A stretch of 64,000 bases of DNA from DATHXC01 sp035459965 (lineage in GTDB: Bacteria; Pseudomonadota; Gammaproteobacteria; Burkholderiales; Methylophilaceae): NCBI GenBank assembly GCA_035459965.1, contig DATHXC010000010.1, positions 86,799-150,798 of the forward strand, read 5' to 3'. The translations under genes were made by a program, and so were the position numbers. The stretch's first letter is position 1. Every line of letters begins with the position of its first letter. Of the stretch, positions 17,967 to 27,216 are shown piece after piece. The notes under the pieces were generated by a model. It did no database searches. It was not told the DNA's origin and saw nothing but the letters and a program-made list of their open reading frames with translations.

Positions 17967-19661
17967 ATGAACAGCATTTTCTTCCTGATATTGCGACGTT
18001 TACGGCGGCCGCTGATCGCCATCATCATAAGCTTTGCTATCGCCATTATTGGTTTGAGCCTGATGCCCGGTGTGGATGACAAAGGCCAGCCCTGGCACAT
18101 CAGCATATTCGACGCCTTTTATGTCATCAGCTATACCGCCACCACCATCGGCTTTGGTGAGATTCCCTACCCCTACAGCCATGCCCAACGGCTTTGGATG
18201 TCTTTCTCGATCTACCTGACCGTCATCCCCTGGTTTTATGCTATCGGCAAAATCATTGCCTTGTTGCAAGACACAGGTTTGCGCGTGGCAATCGCCAGTG
18301 CACGCTTTGCCCGTAGTGTGCAACAACTGCAGGAGCCATTTTATATTCTGTGCAGCTATGGGGAATCAGCCAGTTTGTTAGCCAAGGCGCTCGATGACAA
18401 AGGTATGCGTGTAGTGGTGATTGAGTCGCAGCAGGAGCGCCTGGACGATCTTGCGCTGAGTAATTCCAGCTCTTTCATACCTAGCCTTTGTGCAGATGCA
18501 AAGCTCCCAGATACCCTGCTCAAGGCGGGTGTGCATCATCCATTATGCAGTGGCGTGGTGGCCCTCATCGATGATGATCATGTAAACCTCGCCATTGCAG
18601 TTGCCGTCAAACTGATGAATCCAAAGCTCCAGGTGCTGGCACGCGCAGAGAGTGATGACATCGCAGCCAATATGGCATCATTTGGTACTGATCATATTAT
18701 TAACCCCTACACCCTGTTTGGCGATCAACTGGCGATGCGTGTGCACTCAATAGGCACCTACATTCTGCATGAGTGGTTGACGGATGTGCCAGGTGACACA
18801 TTAGCCCCGCCAGAATGCCCACCCATAGGTAAATGGGTGGTGTGTGGATATGGGCGTTGTGGAAAATCGGTGGTACAAAACCTGGAGCGTGAAGATATCA
18901 CGACCACTATCGTAGAGACCGACCCCGAACTCACTGGCTGTGAAGTTTACATTTTAGGTAGCGGTACCGAAGCAAAAACCCTCATTGAGGCCGGTATTGA
19001 AAATGCAGTTGGCATCGTCGCCGGTACTAATAATGACATCAACAACCTGTCTATTGTGATGACAGCCTGCGAACTGAATCCAAGTCTTTTCGTGGTGATC
19101 CGCAAGAACCGGCGCCACAATGAAGCGCTGTTCAAGCAGTTCAATGCGGATATCACCATGCAACCCAGCGATATTATTGCGCATGAATGTCTGGCCCATA
19201 TGATTTCGCCTTTGCTTGCTCACTTTCTGACGCTTGCCCGCAGCCAGAGCAATGACTGGTCCAACCAACTCATCAGCAAACTGGTGGGGATTGTTGGTGA
19301 AACCGTACCCGAGACTTGGGCCGTCACAATCGATGCGCAGAATGCACCGGCTGTGGCTGAGCTGTTAGGTAAGAATATAGCGGTGACATTGGAGAATCTG
19401 ACACAAGACCCTGCGGATCGTGAACAGCGCCTTGAGCTTGTTCCACTTATGCTCAGCCGCAATAACCAGCAAACACTTGTACCACCAACCTCTACATTGT
19501 TGAAGGTCGGCGACCGCATCCTATTCTGTGGGCGCCCGGTAGCAAAATCGGCACTGCCTTCGGTGTTGAATACCACCAAAGCGCTCACCTACATTGTGGA
19601 TGGCATAGAAATACCTCATAGCTATGTCTGGCGCTGGCTTACTTCAAAATTAAAGCTTTAA
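17967..19661 (+). CDS. potassium channel protein with two RCK (TrkA-N) domains
   Basis: This 564-residue protein has two transmembrane helices flanking a pore loop with selectivity filter T60-I-G-F-G64, a GFG variant of the usual GYG, and then two tandem RCK units. The second RCK (from ~residue 288) has a canonical nucleotide motif, VVCGYGRCGKS. In the first (~residue 118) the equivalent is CSYGESAS, which is degenerate. TrkA-C-like regions end the protein. It should be a ligand-gated K+ channel of the inner membrane. Between the DUF6394 gene and kup it forms a potassium-handling cluster. Confidence 0.88.
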   Translation: MNSIFFLILRRLRRPLIAIIISFAIAIIGLSLMPGVDDKGQPWHISIFDAFYVISYTATTIGFGEIPYPYSHAQRLWMSFSIYLTVIPWFYAIGKIIALLQDTGLRVAIASARFARSVQQLQEPFYILCSYGESASLLAKALDDKGMRVVVIESQQERLDDLALSNSSSFIPSLCADAKLPDTLLKAGVHHPLCSGVVALIDDDHVNLAIAVAVKLMNPKLQVLARAESDDIAANMASFGTDHIINPYTLFGDQLAMRVHSIGTYILHEWLTDVPGDTLAPPECPPIGKWVVCGYGRCGKSVVQNLEREDITTTIVETDPELTGCEVYILGSGTEAKTLIEAGIENAVGIVAGTNNDINNLSIVMTACELNPSLFVVIRKNRRHNEALFKQFNADITMQPSDIIAHECLAHMISPLLAHFLTLARSQSNDWSNQLISKLVGIVGETVPETWAVTIDAQNAPAVAELLGKNIAVTLENLTQDPADREQRLELVPLMLSRNNQQTLVPPTSTLLKVGDRILFCGRPVAKSALPSVLNTTKALTYIVDGIEIPHSYVWRWLTSKLKL

Positions 19662-19789
19662 TGGTATTGGCCTGTCAGCCCCACATCTAGCAAATTAGGG
19701 TACATGCAAAAAATTAGCAATAATCCGAGCGCACTTACCTGCTAAAATTCACTTTCGCTAAAACTACACAGCCTTCTTGAGCAGCCTGC

Positions 19790-21673
19790 ATGGATTCATC
19801 CAAAGTCAGCAAGACCCCACTACCTGCTTTAGCGCTTGCTGCGCTGGGTGTGGTATATGGTGATATCGGCACCAGCCCGCTCTACACCATGAAAGAAGTA
19901 TTTGCTGTGAGTCCGCACCCCGTGCCGCTCAATCATGACAATGTATTTGGCATACTGTCGCTGATTGTATGGGCATTGATTATGGTGGTTTCGGTGAAAT
20001 ATGTAGCCTTTATCATGCGTGCGGATAACCGCGGTGAAGGCGGCATCATGGCGCTGTTGGCGCTAGCCAGCCGCAACGTGGCAGGTAATGTAAAAAAACA
20101 GCGCGCCATTATGCTCATCGGCATACTTGGCGCATGTATGTTTTATGCCGATGGCATGATCACCCCGGCCATCTCGGTACTCTCCGCAGTTGAAGGCCTC
20201 GAAGTCGCTGCGCCCGGCCTGCATAAATTGATTGTCCCCATTACGCTGGTAGTCATCTTCCTGTTGTTCTGGGCACAGAGTAAAGGCACGGCGCTGATGG
20301 GCGCATTTTTTGGCCCCATCATGCTGGTCTGGTTTAGTACCCTGGCTATCCTGGGTATCATCAACATCACCCTTGAACCCTCGGTTCTAAGCGCACTTAA
20401 CCCGTACTATGGCTTCAAGTTTTTCATGCTGAGTCCCTGGGTCGCGTTTGTTGCACTTGGCTCAGTGGTGCTCGCAGTGACAGGGACTGAAGCACTGTAT
20501 GCCGATATGGGTCATTTTGGCCGCAAACCCATACGTCTGGCCTGGTTTGGCTTCGTTCTACCCGCGCTGGTTCTTAACTATTTCGGGCAGGGCGCCCTGA
20601 TATTGCATGAACCATTGTCAGTTAAAAACCCGTTCTACCTCATGGCGCCGGACTGGATGCTATATCCATTAATCGTACTGGCCACGCTATCCACCGTGAT
20701 TGCCGCACAGGCCGTCATTTCAGGTGCATTCTCAGTGTCCCGCCAGGCATTGCAGCTTGGTTTCCTGCCACGCATGCCGATATTCCACACCTCAGATAGC
20801 CAGCAAGGTCAGATCTATATCCCGCGTGTAAACTGGGGCCTGATGATTGCAGTGATGGCGCTGGTGATAGGCTTCAAGTCATCCGGCAATCTGGCAGCTG
20901 CCTACGGTATTGCAGTGACGGGCGACATGGTGATCACGACCATACTGGCTGGTGTAGTATTTCATGGCATATGGGGATGGAGCTGGCTACGCACCGGCAC
21001 TATCGTATCGATATTCATCGTGGTCGACCTGGCCTTCTTTGGTGCCAATGTCATGAAGATACCTGATGGTGGCTGGTTCCCGTTACTGATCGGCATCATC
21101 ATCTTCACATTGATGACCACATGGAAAACCGGCCGGGCTTTACTGTTTGCCCGTCTAAAAAATGATGATATGGCACTTGATCCTTTTGTCGAAGCCATAG
21201 GCGCACATCCGCCGACCCGCGTCCCCGGCAATGCCGTGTTCATGACCCCCAATCCACAAGGCGTACCACATGCACTACTTCATAACCTCAAGCACAATAA
21301 GGTGCTACATGAGAAAGTGATCCTGCTCACAGTCAAGATTGAGGATTTCCCTTACGTCCCGGAAAATGAACGCATAGTCGTTGAAAAGCTACCGCATGAC
21401 TTCTATCGCGTAACTGTCACTTACGGCTTCAAGGATGATCCTGACTTACCAGAGGACATCATGCTATGCAGCGACCAAGGGCTTGAACTGGACAGCATGG
21501 ACACCTCATATTTTATCGGCAAGGAAACCTTGATTGCAGTCAAACACTCAGACATGGCGTTCTGGCGCGAAAAGCTCTTCATCACCATGTTCCGCAATGC
21601 CGATGCCGTGACCAGTCACTTCAAATTACCCCCTAACCGCGTGGTAGAGCTGGGTGCACAAGTTATTTTGTAA
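19790..21673 (+). CDS. kup: Kup-type potassium:proton symporter
   Basis: This 627-residue protein is of normal Kup length with twelve predicted membrane helices and a cytoplasmic C-terminal domain. The N-terminal 'GVVYGDIGTSPLYTMKE' is the family signature, and 'GTEALYADMGHFG' and 'NYFGQGALIL' are also conserved. It takes up K+ with protons, mainly at low pH. The 128 bases upstream contain the likely promoter, with AT-rich 'GCTAAAATT' near 19740 as a possible -10. Together with the upstream channel gene it suggests co-located K+ uptake and release. Confidence 0.95.
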   Translation: MDSSKVSKTPLPALALAALGVVYGDIGTSPLYTMKEVFAVSPHPVPLNHDNVFGILSLIVWALIMVVSVKYVAFIMRADNRGEGGIMALLALASRNVAGNVKKQRAIMLIGILGACMFYADGMITPAISVLSAVEGLEVAAPGLHKLIVPITLVVIFLLFWAQSKGTALMGAFFGPIMLVWFSTLAILGIINITLEPSVLSALNPYYGFKFFMLSPWVAFVALGSVVLAVTGTEALYADMGHFGRKPIRLAWFGFVLPALVLNYFGQGALILHEPLSVKNPFYLMAPDWMLYPLIVLATLSTVIAAQAVISGAFSVSRQALQLGFLPRMPIFHTSDSQQGQIYIPRVNWGLMIAVMALVIGFKSSGNLAAAYGIAVTGDMVITTILAGVVFHGIWGWSWLRTGTIVSIFIVVDLAFFGANVMKIPDGGWFPLLIGIIIFTLMTTWKTGRALLFARLKNDDMALDPFVEAIGAHPPTRVPGNAVFMTPNPQGVPHALLHNLKHNKVLHEKVILLTVKIEDFPYVPENERIVVEKLPHDFYRVTVTYGFKDDPDLPEDIMLCSDQGLELDSMDTSYFIGKETLIAVKHSDMAFWREKLFITMFRNADAVTSHFKLPPNRVVELGAQVIL

Positions 21674-21732
21674 GAGCTACAATTTACTAGGCTGGCATTT
21701 AAAAAATCCAGACCCGCATTAAGGAGATCAAC

Positions 21733-22563
21733 ATGAAAAAACTATTACTGGTACTACTGTCATTCAGCGCATTGCAACTCAGCGGTTGCGCGACCACTAC
21801 CAAATCTAGTGTATCCGGGGTTGAACGCAAGCAATTCATGATGCTTTCCGAGAAGCAGGTAGAGACGATGTCTGCACAGAGTTATGTCCAGACCTTGAAA
21901 GATGCAAGCACCAAGAAAAAACTTAATACCAACAGTGCCCAACTGACGCGTGTGCGCAGTATATCCAATCGACTGATCGCACATACCGATACCTTCCGCC
22001 CTGATGCCAAGACATGGAAATGGGAAGTCAACGTTGAAGAGAACGATGAGGTTAATGCCTATTGCATGCCGGGCGGCAAGATCATGGTATATACCGGACT
22101 CATCAATAAGCTCAATGCCACCGACGACGAACTGGGTGCAGTGATCGGCCATGAAATTGCCCATGCGCTACGTGAACATGGTCGCGAGCGCATGTCGATT
22201 GCATCAGTGCAGCAAATGGGACTGACAGGTTTGGCAGTGCTGGCCAGCACATCCAAAAGCAAGAACGCCGCAGCACTGGGCGTACAAGGCGCAGCTCTAG
22301 GGGCCAATCTCTTCTTTGCTTTACCCAATAATCGTGAGCAGGAACGTGAAGCCGACCGCATCGGCCTGGAACTATCTGCACGCGCAGGCTTTAACCCCAA
22401 TGCCGCCATTACGCTATGGCAAAAAATGAGTGCCCAGGGCGGCGACAAGCCGCCTGAGTTTCTTAGCACCCACCCTTCCAATGAAAACCGTATTGCCGAT
22501 CTGCGCGGCTTGGTGCCAGGCGTGATGCCGCTGTATGAACAGGCAAAATCAGCACAGAAATAA
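21733..22563 (+). CDS. M48-family metalloprotease lipoprotein
   Basis: This 276-residue protein has a lipoprotein signal ending in LSGC (Cys about residue 19). The zinc motif is H140-E-I-A-H144 followed by ALREHGRE, and the third ligand is E206 in REQEREADRIGLEL. It resembles periplasmic M48 peptidases such as YcaL/LoiP, involved in outer-membrane protein quality control. AAGGAG lies 7-8 bases before the ATG. It is about 60 bases after kup, but its function suggests a separate unit. Confidence 0.92.
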   Translation: MKKLLLVLLSFSALQLSGCATTTKSSVSGVERKQFMMLSEKQVETMSAQSYVQTLKDASTKKKLNTNSAQLTRVRSISNRLIAHTDTFRPDAKTWKWEVNVEENDEVNAYCMPGGKIMVYTGLINKLNATDDELGAVIGHEIAHALREHGRERMSIASVQQMGLTGLAVLASTSKSKNAAALGVQGAALGANLFFALPNNREQEREADRIGLELSARAGFNPNAAITLWQKMSAQGGDKPPEFLSTHPSNENRIADLRGLVPGVMPLYEQAKSAQK

Positions 22564-22696
22564 ACCTCAAGGATTTAGCCTGTAGCTGTTGCCTGTTAAT
22601 TCACCAAGCATCCTATAAGCATAAGCGGCAACAGTTTATTCAGTAGTAGCAGTTTCGGGTAAAATAGCGGTTTTAGTTAATTCCATGGAAACTGTT

Positions 22697-23521
22697 ATGA
22701 GTCTGCAAGCCATTATCGAAGACGCGTTCGAGCGTCGCGCCGATATCAATCCAAGCAATGCCAGCAATGAGATCAAGGAAGCTGTAGCCAGCGTCCTGGC
22801 TGATCTTGACAGCGGCAAGCTGCGCGTCGCCAGCCGCAAAGGCGATAGCCAGGAATGGGAAACCCACCAGTGGCTGAAAAAAGCAGTGCTACTGTCTTTC
22901 CGCTTACAGGATAACGTGCTGCTGGATGATGGCGTCACCAAGTACTACGATAAAGTACCGCCAAAATTCGCAGACTATACCGAAGAAGATTTCAAGGCTG
23001 GCGGCTTCCGCGTAGTGCCTAACGCTATCGTGCGTCGCGGCTCCTTCATCGGCAAAAATGCGGTCCTTATGCCCTCTTACGTCAATATCGGCGCTTATGT
23101 CGGCGAAGGCACCATGGTCGACACCTGGGCTACGGTTGGTTCATGCGCGCAGATCGGCAAGAATGTGCACTTGTCTGGCGGCGTGGGTATTGGCGGCGTG
23201 CTGGAGCCAGTACAGGCAGGCCCGACCATCATTGGTGATAACTGCTTTGTGGGTGCCCGTTCTGAAGTGGTTGAAGGCGTTGTAGTAGAAGATAACTGCG
23301 TAATCTCCATGGGTGTCTATATCGGCCAGTCCACCAAGATTTATGACCGTGAAACCGGCTCCGTAACTTATGGTCGCGTACCTTCTGGTTCAGTGGTTGT
23401 TTCAGGAAACCTGCCATCGAAAGATGGTAGCTACAGTCTGTACTGCGCTGTCATCGTCAAGAAAGTCGATGCCAAGACCCTGGGTAAGGTTGGCATCAAC
23501 GAGTTGCTACGCGGCATTTAA
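22697..23521 (+). CDS. dapD: tetrahydrodipicolinate N-succinyltransferase
   Basis: This 274-residue enzyme has an N-terminal helical domain and a left-handed beta-helix of hexapeptide repeats (GKNAVLMPSYVNIGAYVGEG, then MVDTWATVGSC). It transfers succinyl from succinyl-CoA to tetrahydrodipicolinate in the diaminopimelate/lysine pathway. The ATG at 22697 is preferred because GGAA lies 7 bases upstream; the ATG at 22685 has no ribosome binding site. It is first in dapD-yffB-dapE, and dapA occurs separately at 60489. Confidence 0.95.
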   Translation: MSLQAIIEDAFERRADINPSNASNEIKEAVASVLADLDSGKLRVASRKGDSQEWETHQWLKKAVLLSFRLQDNVLLDDGVTKYYDKVPPKFADYTEEDFKAGGFRVVPNAIVRRGSFIGKNAVLMPSYVNIGAYVGEGTMVDTWATVGSCAQIGKNVHLSGGVGIGGVLEPVQAGPTIIGDNCFVGARSEVVEGVVVEDNCVISMGVYIGQSTKIYDRETGSVTYGRVPSGSVVVSGNLPSKDGSYSLYCAVIVKKVDAKTLGKVGINELLRGI

Positions 23522-23528
23522 TTCAGTC

Positions 23529-23876
23529 ATGAAGCTGTATGGCATCCCTAACTGCTCAACCGTCAAAAAGGCCCGCACTTGGCTTGACGAAAACAAGGTC
23601 GCCTATGAGTTTCATGACTTTAAGAAGCTTGGGATAGACCAGGTAACTCTAAGCGAATGGCTCAAACAGATGTCGTGGGAAAAGCTGGTCAACCGCGCTG
23701 GTATGACCTGGCGTGGTCTGAGCGATGCACAAAAAACAGCGGTACAGGACAATGCCTCAGCGATTGCACTGATGCAGGATAAAACCTCCGTCATTAAACG
23801 GCCCGTGCTAGTCGATCATGGCAAGATTATTGGCTTGGGATTTGACGAAGCCAGTTACCAGGCACTTTTGAAGTAG
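23529..23876 (+). CDS. yffB: ArsC/Spx-family reductase-like protein YffB
   Basis: This 115-residue thioredoxin-fold protein begins MKLYGIPNCSTVKKARTWLD, with a single N-terminal Cys in C-S-T-V-K, and ends with 'IKRPVLVDHGKIIGLGF', both typical of the ArsC-related YffB/Spx group. Glutathione-dependent thiol reduction is the suggested activity, unproven for most members. The start is 7 bases after the dapD stop; an upstream open extension overlaps dapD and is ignored. In E. coli yffB also precedes dapE, supporting the name. Confidence 0.87.
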   Translation: MKLYGIPNCSTVKKARTWLDENKVAYEFHDFKKLGIDQVTLSEWLKQMSWEKLVNRAGMTWRGLSDAQKTAVQDNASAIALMQDKTSVIKRPVLVDHGKIIGLGFDEASYQALLK

Positions 23877-23887
23877 GAGCGATAGTC

Positions 23888-25015
23888 ATGAGCAAAACCC
23901 TAGAGCTTGCGAAAGACCTGATTTCCCGGCGATCCAATACTCCGGAAGATGCAGGCTGCCAGGAACTCATGATTTCGCGCCTTGAGCCGCTGGGCTTCAA
24001 GATCGAGCGCATGCGTTTTGGTGACGTAGACAACTTCTATGCACGTCGCGGTAGTAGTGGCCCACTGCTGGTGTTTGCAGGGCATACTGATGTCGTGCCT
24101 ACCGGCCCGGTAGATAAGTGGCACACCCCGCCTTTTGAGCCCACCATCAAGGATGGCATGTTGTATGGCCGCGGTGCAGCCGACATGAAAACCTCCTGCG
24201 CAGCCTTTATTACCGCGATTGAAGATTTTATCGAGTTACATCCTGACCATGCAGGCTCGATTGGCTTGCTGATTACCTCAGACGAAGAAGGCATCGCCAT
24301 CAACGGCACAATCAAGGTGGTTGAGATATTGCAGGCCAGGAATGAGTTGATTGATTACTGCATTGTTGGCGAACCTACCTCCAATAAAGTCGTCGGTGAC
24401 ATGATAAAGAATGGCCGTCGCGGCTCACTATCCGGCAAGCTGACTGTTAAGGGTATACAAGGCCATATCGCCTATCCTCATCTGGTGAAAAACCCCATCC
24501 ATATGGTGGCACCGGCCATCAAGGATATGGTGGAAACGGTTTGGGATAATGGCAACGAATATTTCCCGCCAACCTCATGGCAGATCAGCAATATGAACGG
24601 TGGAACGGGTGCGACGAATGTCGTGCCGGGCGAAGTGGAAATTTTGTTCAACTTCCGCTTTAGCACCGCCAGCACTGAAGCCAATTTGAAAGAACGTGTC
24701 CATGCTATCCTGGACCGTCATGCGCTGGATTACGACCTGGTGTGGGAATACTCCCCACCATACATCACCCCGCGCGGCAACCTGGTAGAAGCCATCACCT
24801 CGGCGATTGAGCAGGCTTATGGCGTGACGCCAGAGCTATCTACCACTGGCGGTACTTCTGATGGTCGCTTTATCGCCGACATCTGTAAACAGGTGATTGA
24901 GTTCGGGCCGCTCAATGCCACCATTCACAAGCTCAACGAATGCGTGGGTGTTGCCGATATCGAGCCACTAAAAGATACCTATCGCATGACGCTGGAAAAG
25001 TTGTTGCTCGCCTAA
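23888..25015 (+). CDS. dapE: succinyl-diaminopimelate desuccinylase
   Basis: This 375-residue M20-family dimetal hydrolase shows FAGHTDVVPTG with the first zinc His and the catalytic Asp, YGRGAADMKTSCAAF with the bridging Asp, SDEEGIAINGT with the catalytic Glu pair, and 'STTGGTSDGRF' plus 'GPLNATIHKLNE' near the C-terminus. It removes succinate from N-succinyl-LL-diaminopimelate. AGGAG lies 8 bases before the start. It closes the dapD-yffB-dapE unit. Confidence 0.95.
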   Translation: MSKTLELAKDLISRRSNTPEDAGCQELMISRLEPLGFKIERMRFGDVDNFYARRGSSGPLLVFAGHTDVVPTGPVDKWHTPPFEPTIKDGMLYGRGAADMKTSCAAFITAIEDFIELHPDHAGSIGLLITSDEEGIAINGTIKVVEILQARNELIDYCIVGEPTSNKVVGDMIKNGRRGSLSGKLTVKGIQGHIAYPHLVKNPIHMVAPAIKDMVETVWDNGNEYFPPTSWQISNMNGGTGATNVVPGEVEILFNFRFSTASTEANLKERVHAILDRHALDYDLVWEYSPPYITPRGNLVEAITSAIEQAYGVTPELSTTGGTSDGRFIADICKQVIEFGPLNATIHKLNECVGVADIEPLKDTYRMTLEKLLLA

Positions 25016-25021
25016 GACTTT

Positions 25022-25162
25022 ATGGAGCTGCTCATTATCCTGGCAGTTGCTGGCGGCCTCATCTGGTTGCTGAGTAGTGCCAGCAAAAATCCTGAGCCGA
25101 CACATCCCCCTATCAATGAAGAACACAATGACAAGCAAGCCCACATCCATGACCAAGAATAA
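25022..25162 (+). CDS. 46-residue membrane-anchored peptide
   Basis: ATG 25022 opens a 46-codon frame: MELLIILAVAGGLIWLLSSA forms one clear transmembrane helix, followed by a polar, His/Glu/Asp-rich tail ending HIHDQE. It begins 6 bases after the dapE stop and overlaps the 5' end of prmB by 35 bases in another frame. No good ribosome binding site is visible, though it could be translated by coupling from dapE. No known family was recognised. It is called because a hydrophobic helix plus a hydrophilic tail with tight operon spacing is unlikely to be accidental, but it could be. Confidence 0.4.
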   Translation: MELLIILAVAGGLIWLLSSASKNPEPTHPPINEEHNDKQAHIHDQE

Positions 25163-26048
25163 TGCTGCCGAAGAGCTCATCACAGTGCGTGACTGGCTGC
25201 GTTATAGCGTAAGCCGCTTTGAAGAGGCTGGCATATTTTACGGCCACGGCACCGATAATGCTTATGATGAAGCGGCTTGGCTGGTGCTTGCCGCTTTGCA
25301 TTTGCCGCATGACACATTGGAAAATTTCTTCGATGCAAAGTTGATCACATTAGAAAGAGACCATCTTGCAGCATTGATTGAGCGCCGCGTCACAGAGCGC
25401 ACGCCAACAGCCTATCTGGTGAATGAAGCATGGCTCAAGGGCTTCAAGTTCTACGTGGATGAACGTGTCATCGTACCCCGTTCGTTCATTGCAGAACTTC
25501 TGGAAACTGGCCTGAGCCCCTGGATCGAATATCAGGAAATGGTGGAAAGTGCGGCGGATATCTGCACCGGTAGCGGTTGCCTTGGTGTGTTACTGGCACA
25601 CGCATTTCCCAATGCGGCGGTAGATGTGATTGATATTTCGCCGGATGCTATCGCGGTCGCCAATATCAACATTGCCAACTATGGCTTGCAAGAGCAGGTA
25701 ACTGCGATTGAATCCGACATGTTTACGGCTTTGTCAGGTAAAACCTATGACCTCATCATCAGCAATCCACCCTATGTAGATGCGCCATCTATGGCCACCC
25801 TGCCTGAAGAGTATCGCAATGAACCACAACTGGCCCTGGGCAGTGGCGATGCTGGACTGGACCATACACATACTATATTGCGCGAAGCTGGAAAATACCT
25901 GAACGATGGCGGCTTGCTGGTAGTTGAAATCGGCCACAATCGCAACGCCCTGCTACAGGCTTACCCTCAATTGCCATTTACCTGGCTGGAAGTTGCATCG
26001 GGTGATGAGTTTGTATTCCTGCTGACTAAAGAGCAATTAGATATTTAA
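25128..26048 (+). CDS. prmB: 50S ribosomal protein L3 N5-glutamine methyltransferase
   Basis: From ATG 25128 this is a 306-residue class I SAM methyltransferase of the HemK/PrmB group. An N-terminal helical substrate domain (~1-100) is followed by the Rossmann domain with DICTGSGCLGVLLA as the SAM loop and SNPPYVDAPS as the Gln-binding NPPY motif. The stretch 'RVIVPRSFIAELLE' is typical of PrmB rather than PrmC. It methylates a glutamine of ribosomal protein L3. The start is uncertain: ATGs at 25116 and 25149 and an upstream GTG are possible; 25128 has a weak GAAGAA in front. Confidence 0.9.
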   Translation: MTSKPTSMTKNNAAEELITVRDWLRYSVSRFEEAGIFYGHGTDNAYDEAAWLVLAALHLPHDTLENFFDAKLITLERDHLAALIERRVTERTPTAYLVNEAWLKGFKFYVDERVIVPRSFIAELLETGLSPWIEYQEMVESAADICTGSGCLGVLLAHAFPNAAVDVIDISPDAIAVANINIANYGLQEQVTAIESDMFTALSGKTYDLIISNPPYVDAPSMATLPEEYRNEPQLALGSGDAGLDHTHTILREAGKYLNDGGLLVVEIGHNRNALLQAYPQLPFTWLEVASGDEFVFLLTKEQLDI

Positions 26049-26089
26049 GTACAACTAGATACTCAACACTAGAGTCTGAGTCATAGTAC

Positions 26090-26761
26090 TTATGAGTCAA
26101 TAGCCAGCCAGGCCAGAATTGCGATGGGCAGGCACAGCGCCCAAAAAGACAGGTATTGAAACCCCAAGCCTGCGCAGATCGCGCCGATAAAAAACAACAT
26201 CACTGCAGGATATAGCTCCCTCACGCGACCGCGAGCCTGATCCTTCAACGCCTGATTCTTACTGTTAAAAATATCTACCAAACCAATAATCAGTGTCGTG
26301 ACATTGCCGGTCATGACAGTGGTTGACACTGTCGGTGTTAACAGCGTGCTGCTGCTAATTGCGTTCTGCATACCCATGGCGAATGCTGCGGATATGCCAG
26401 CCAGGATTGCCGCCGTACCGGTATCGGAAAGCATAGGTCGACCCATCAAACCGACCACCATGAATGAAGTCAGCAGCACCATTTCCATCCCATAGAGCAG
26501 CTTTAACGGGGAACGATCCCTCTTGTCAAAATAGAGGATGACGATGCGAGTGATTGCTACAGATAACATGAAAGAAGGAAAGACAACAAACTTGAGCAGA
26601 ACCCCGGATGCGGGGTGCACCAGCATGCTACCTATCAGGACGAAGTTGCCGGTTATATGCGCGGTAAATAAGCCGAATAAGGCAATGAAGCCCAATGTGT
26701 CGACATATCCACCCACAAAAGAAAGCATCATGGTACGAATGCGTGAATACGCTATATACAA
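26090..26761 (-). CDS. DUF1275 (YoaK-like) membrane protein
   Basis: This 223-residue protein has about six hydrophobic helices. 'LSFVGGYVDTLGFIALFGLF' at the N-terminus followed by 'TAHITGNFV', and 'MGMQNAIS' with 'VMTGNVT' in the middle, are hallmarks of DUF1275, an uncharacterised family of small inner-membrane proteins. No substrate is known. It stands alone, convergent with prmB and 92 bases downstream of a lipoprotein gene on the same strand. Confidence 0.85.
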   Translation of the reverse strand: MYIAYSRIRTMMLSFVGGYVDTLGFIALFGLFTAHITGNFVLIGSMLVHPASGVLLKFVVFPSFMLSVAITRIVILYFDKRDRSPLKLLYGMEMVLLTSFMVVGLMGRPMLSDTGTAAILAGISAAFAMGMQNAISSSTLLTPTVSTTVMTGNVTTLIIGLVDIFNSKNQALKDQARGRVRELYPAVMLFFIGAICAGLGFQYLSFWALCLPIAILAWLAIDS

Positions 26762-26853
26762 AAAATCACCTTAATTAATATCTATAAAGCAAGCCATGAA
26801 AGGACATCAGGAAAGGCACTCTGGAAATGCCGACTGGCTTAATTGCTGAGCAC

Positions 26854-27216
26854 CTACTTTTTAGCGGCGCGAATCTCTAGCAATACTGCATCCATGGCCT
26901 TGTTGATGCGCAGATCGGGGTAACGACGAAATTCATCGATATAACCCCAGTACTTCAGCTTGCCCTCTTCGAAGCAAAGCAGATAGACATCCCCAAAGCG
27001 GCCGTTGCTGAGGAAATAGCGGTGAAAAGTATAATGAATGCCATCCACCTTCGTTTCATGTACCGATAGTGGTGGTTGCTGCAACGCAGAGGCTGTCTGC
27101 GCGGAGTTCATGCCTTTATCAAGGCTTACCAGTTGCTGATGGTAAAGCTGGGCAGTGCCACAAGCCGTCAAGACCACCAGAGCTATCATGGCAAGTGTAT
27201 TACGTATGCAGATCAT
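26854..27216 (-). CDS. small lipoprotein, related to the adjacent upstream lipoprotein
   Basis: This 120-residue protein has a lipoprotein signal ending LTAC (Cys about residue 19). The C-terminal half ('VYLLCFEEGKLKYWGYIDEF', then RRYPD) aligns with the end of the neighbouring gene product, with shared F-E, K, W-G, E-x2-R and P-D positions. AGGAGAAAGCA precedes the ATG, and the gene overlaps its upstream neighbour by 4 bases (ATGA), so the two are translationally coupled. No family with known function was recognised; location in the envelope is inferred from the lipobox. Confidence 0.75.
   Translation of the reverse strand: MICIRNTLAMIALVVLTACGTAQLYHQQLVSLDKGMNSAQTASALQQPPLSVHETKVDGIHYTFHRYFLSNGRFGDVYLLCFEEGKLKYWGYIDEFRRYPDLRINKAMDAVLLEIRAAKK

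Noticed and set aside
23370..23528. Upstream extension of yffB
   Set aside because: It lies within dapD in another frame; the ATG at 23529 gives the exact ArsC/YffB N-terminus.
26040..26095. Imperfect inverted repeat between prmB and the DUF1275 gene
   Set aside because: Only AAGTAC/GTACTT pair clearly around a long interior; too weak to call a terminator.
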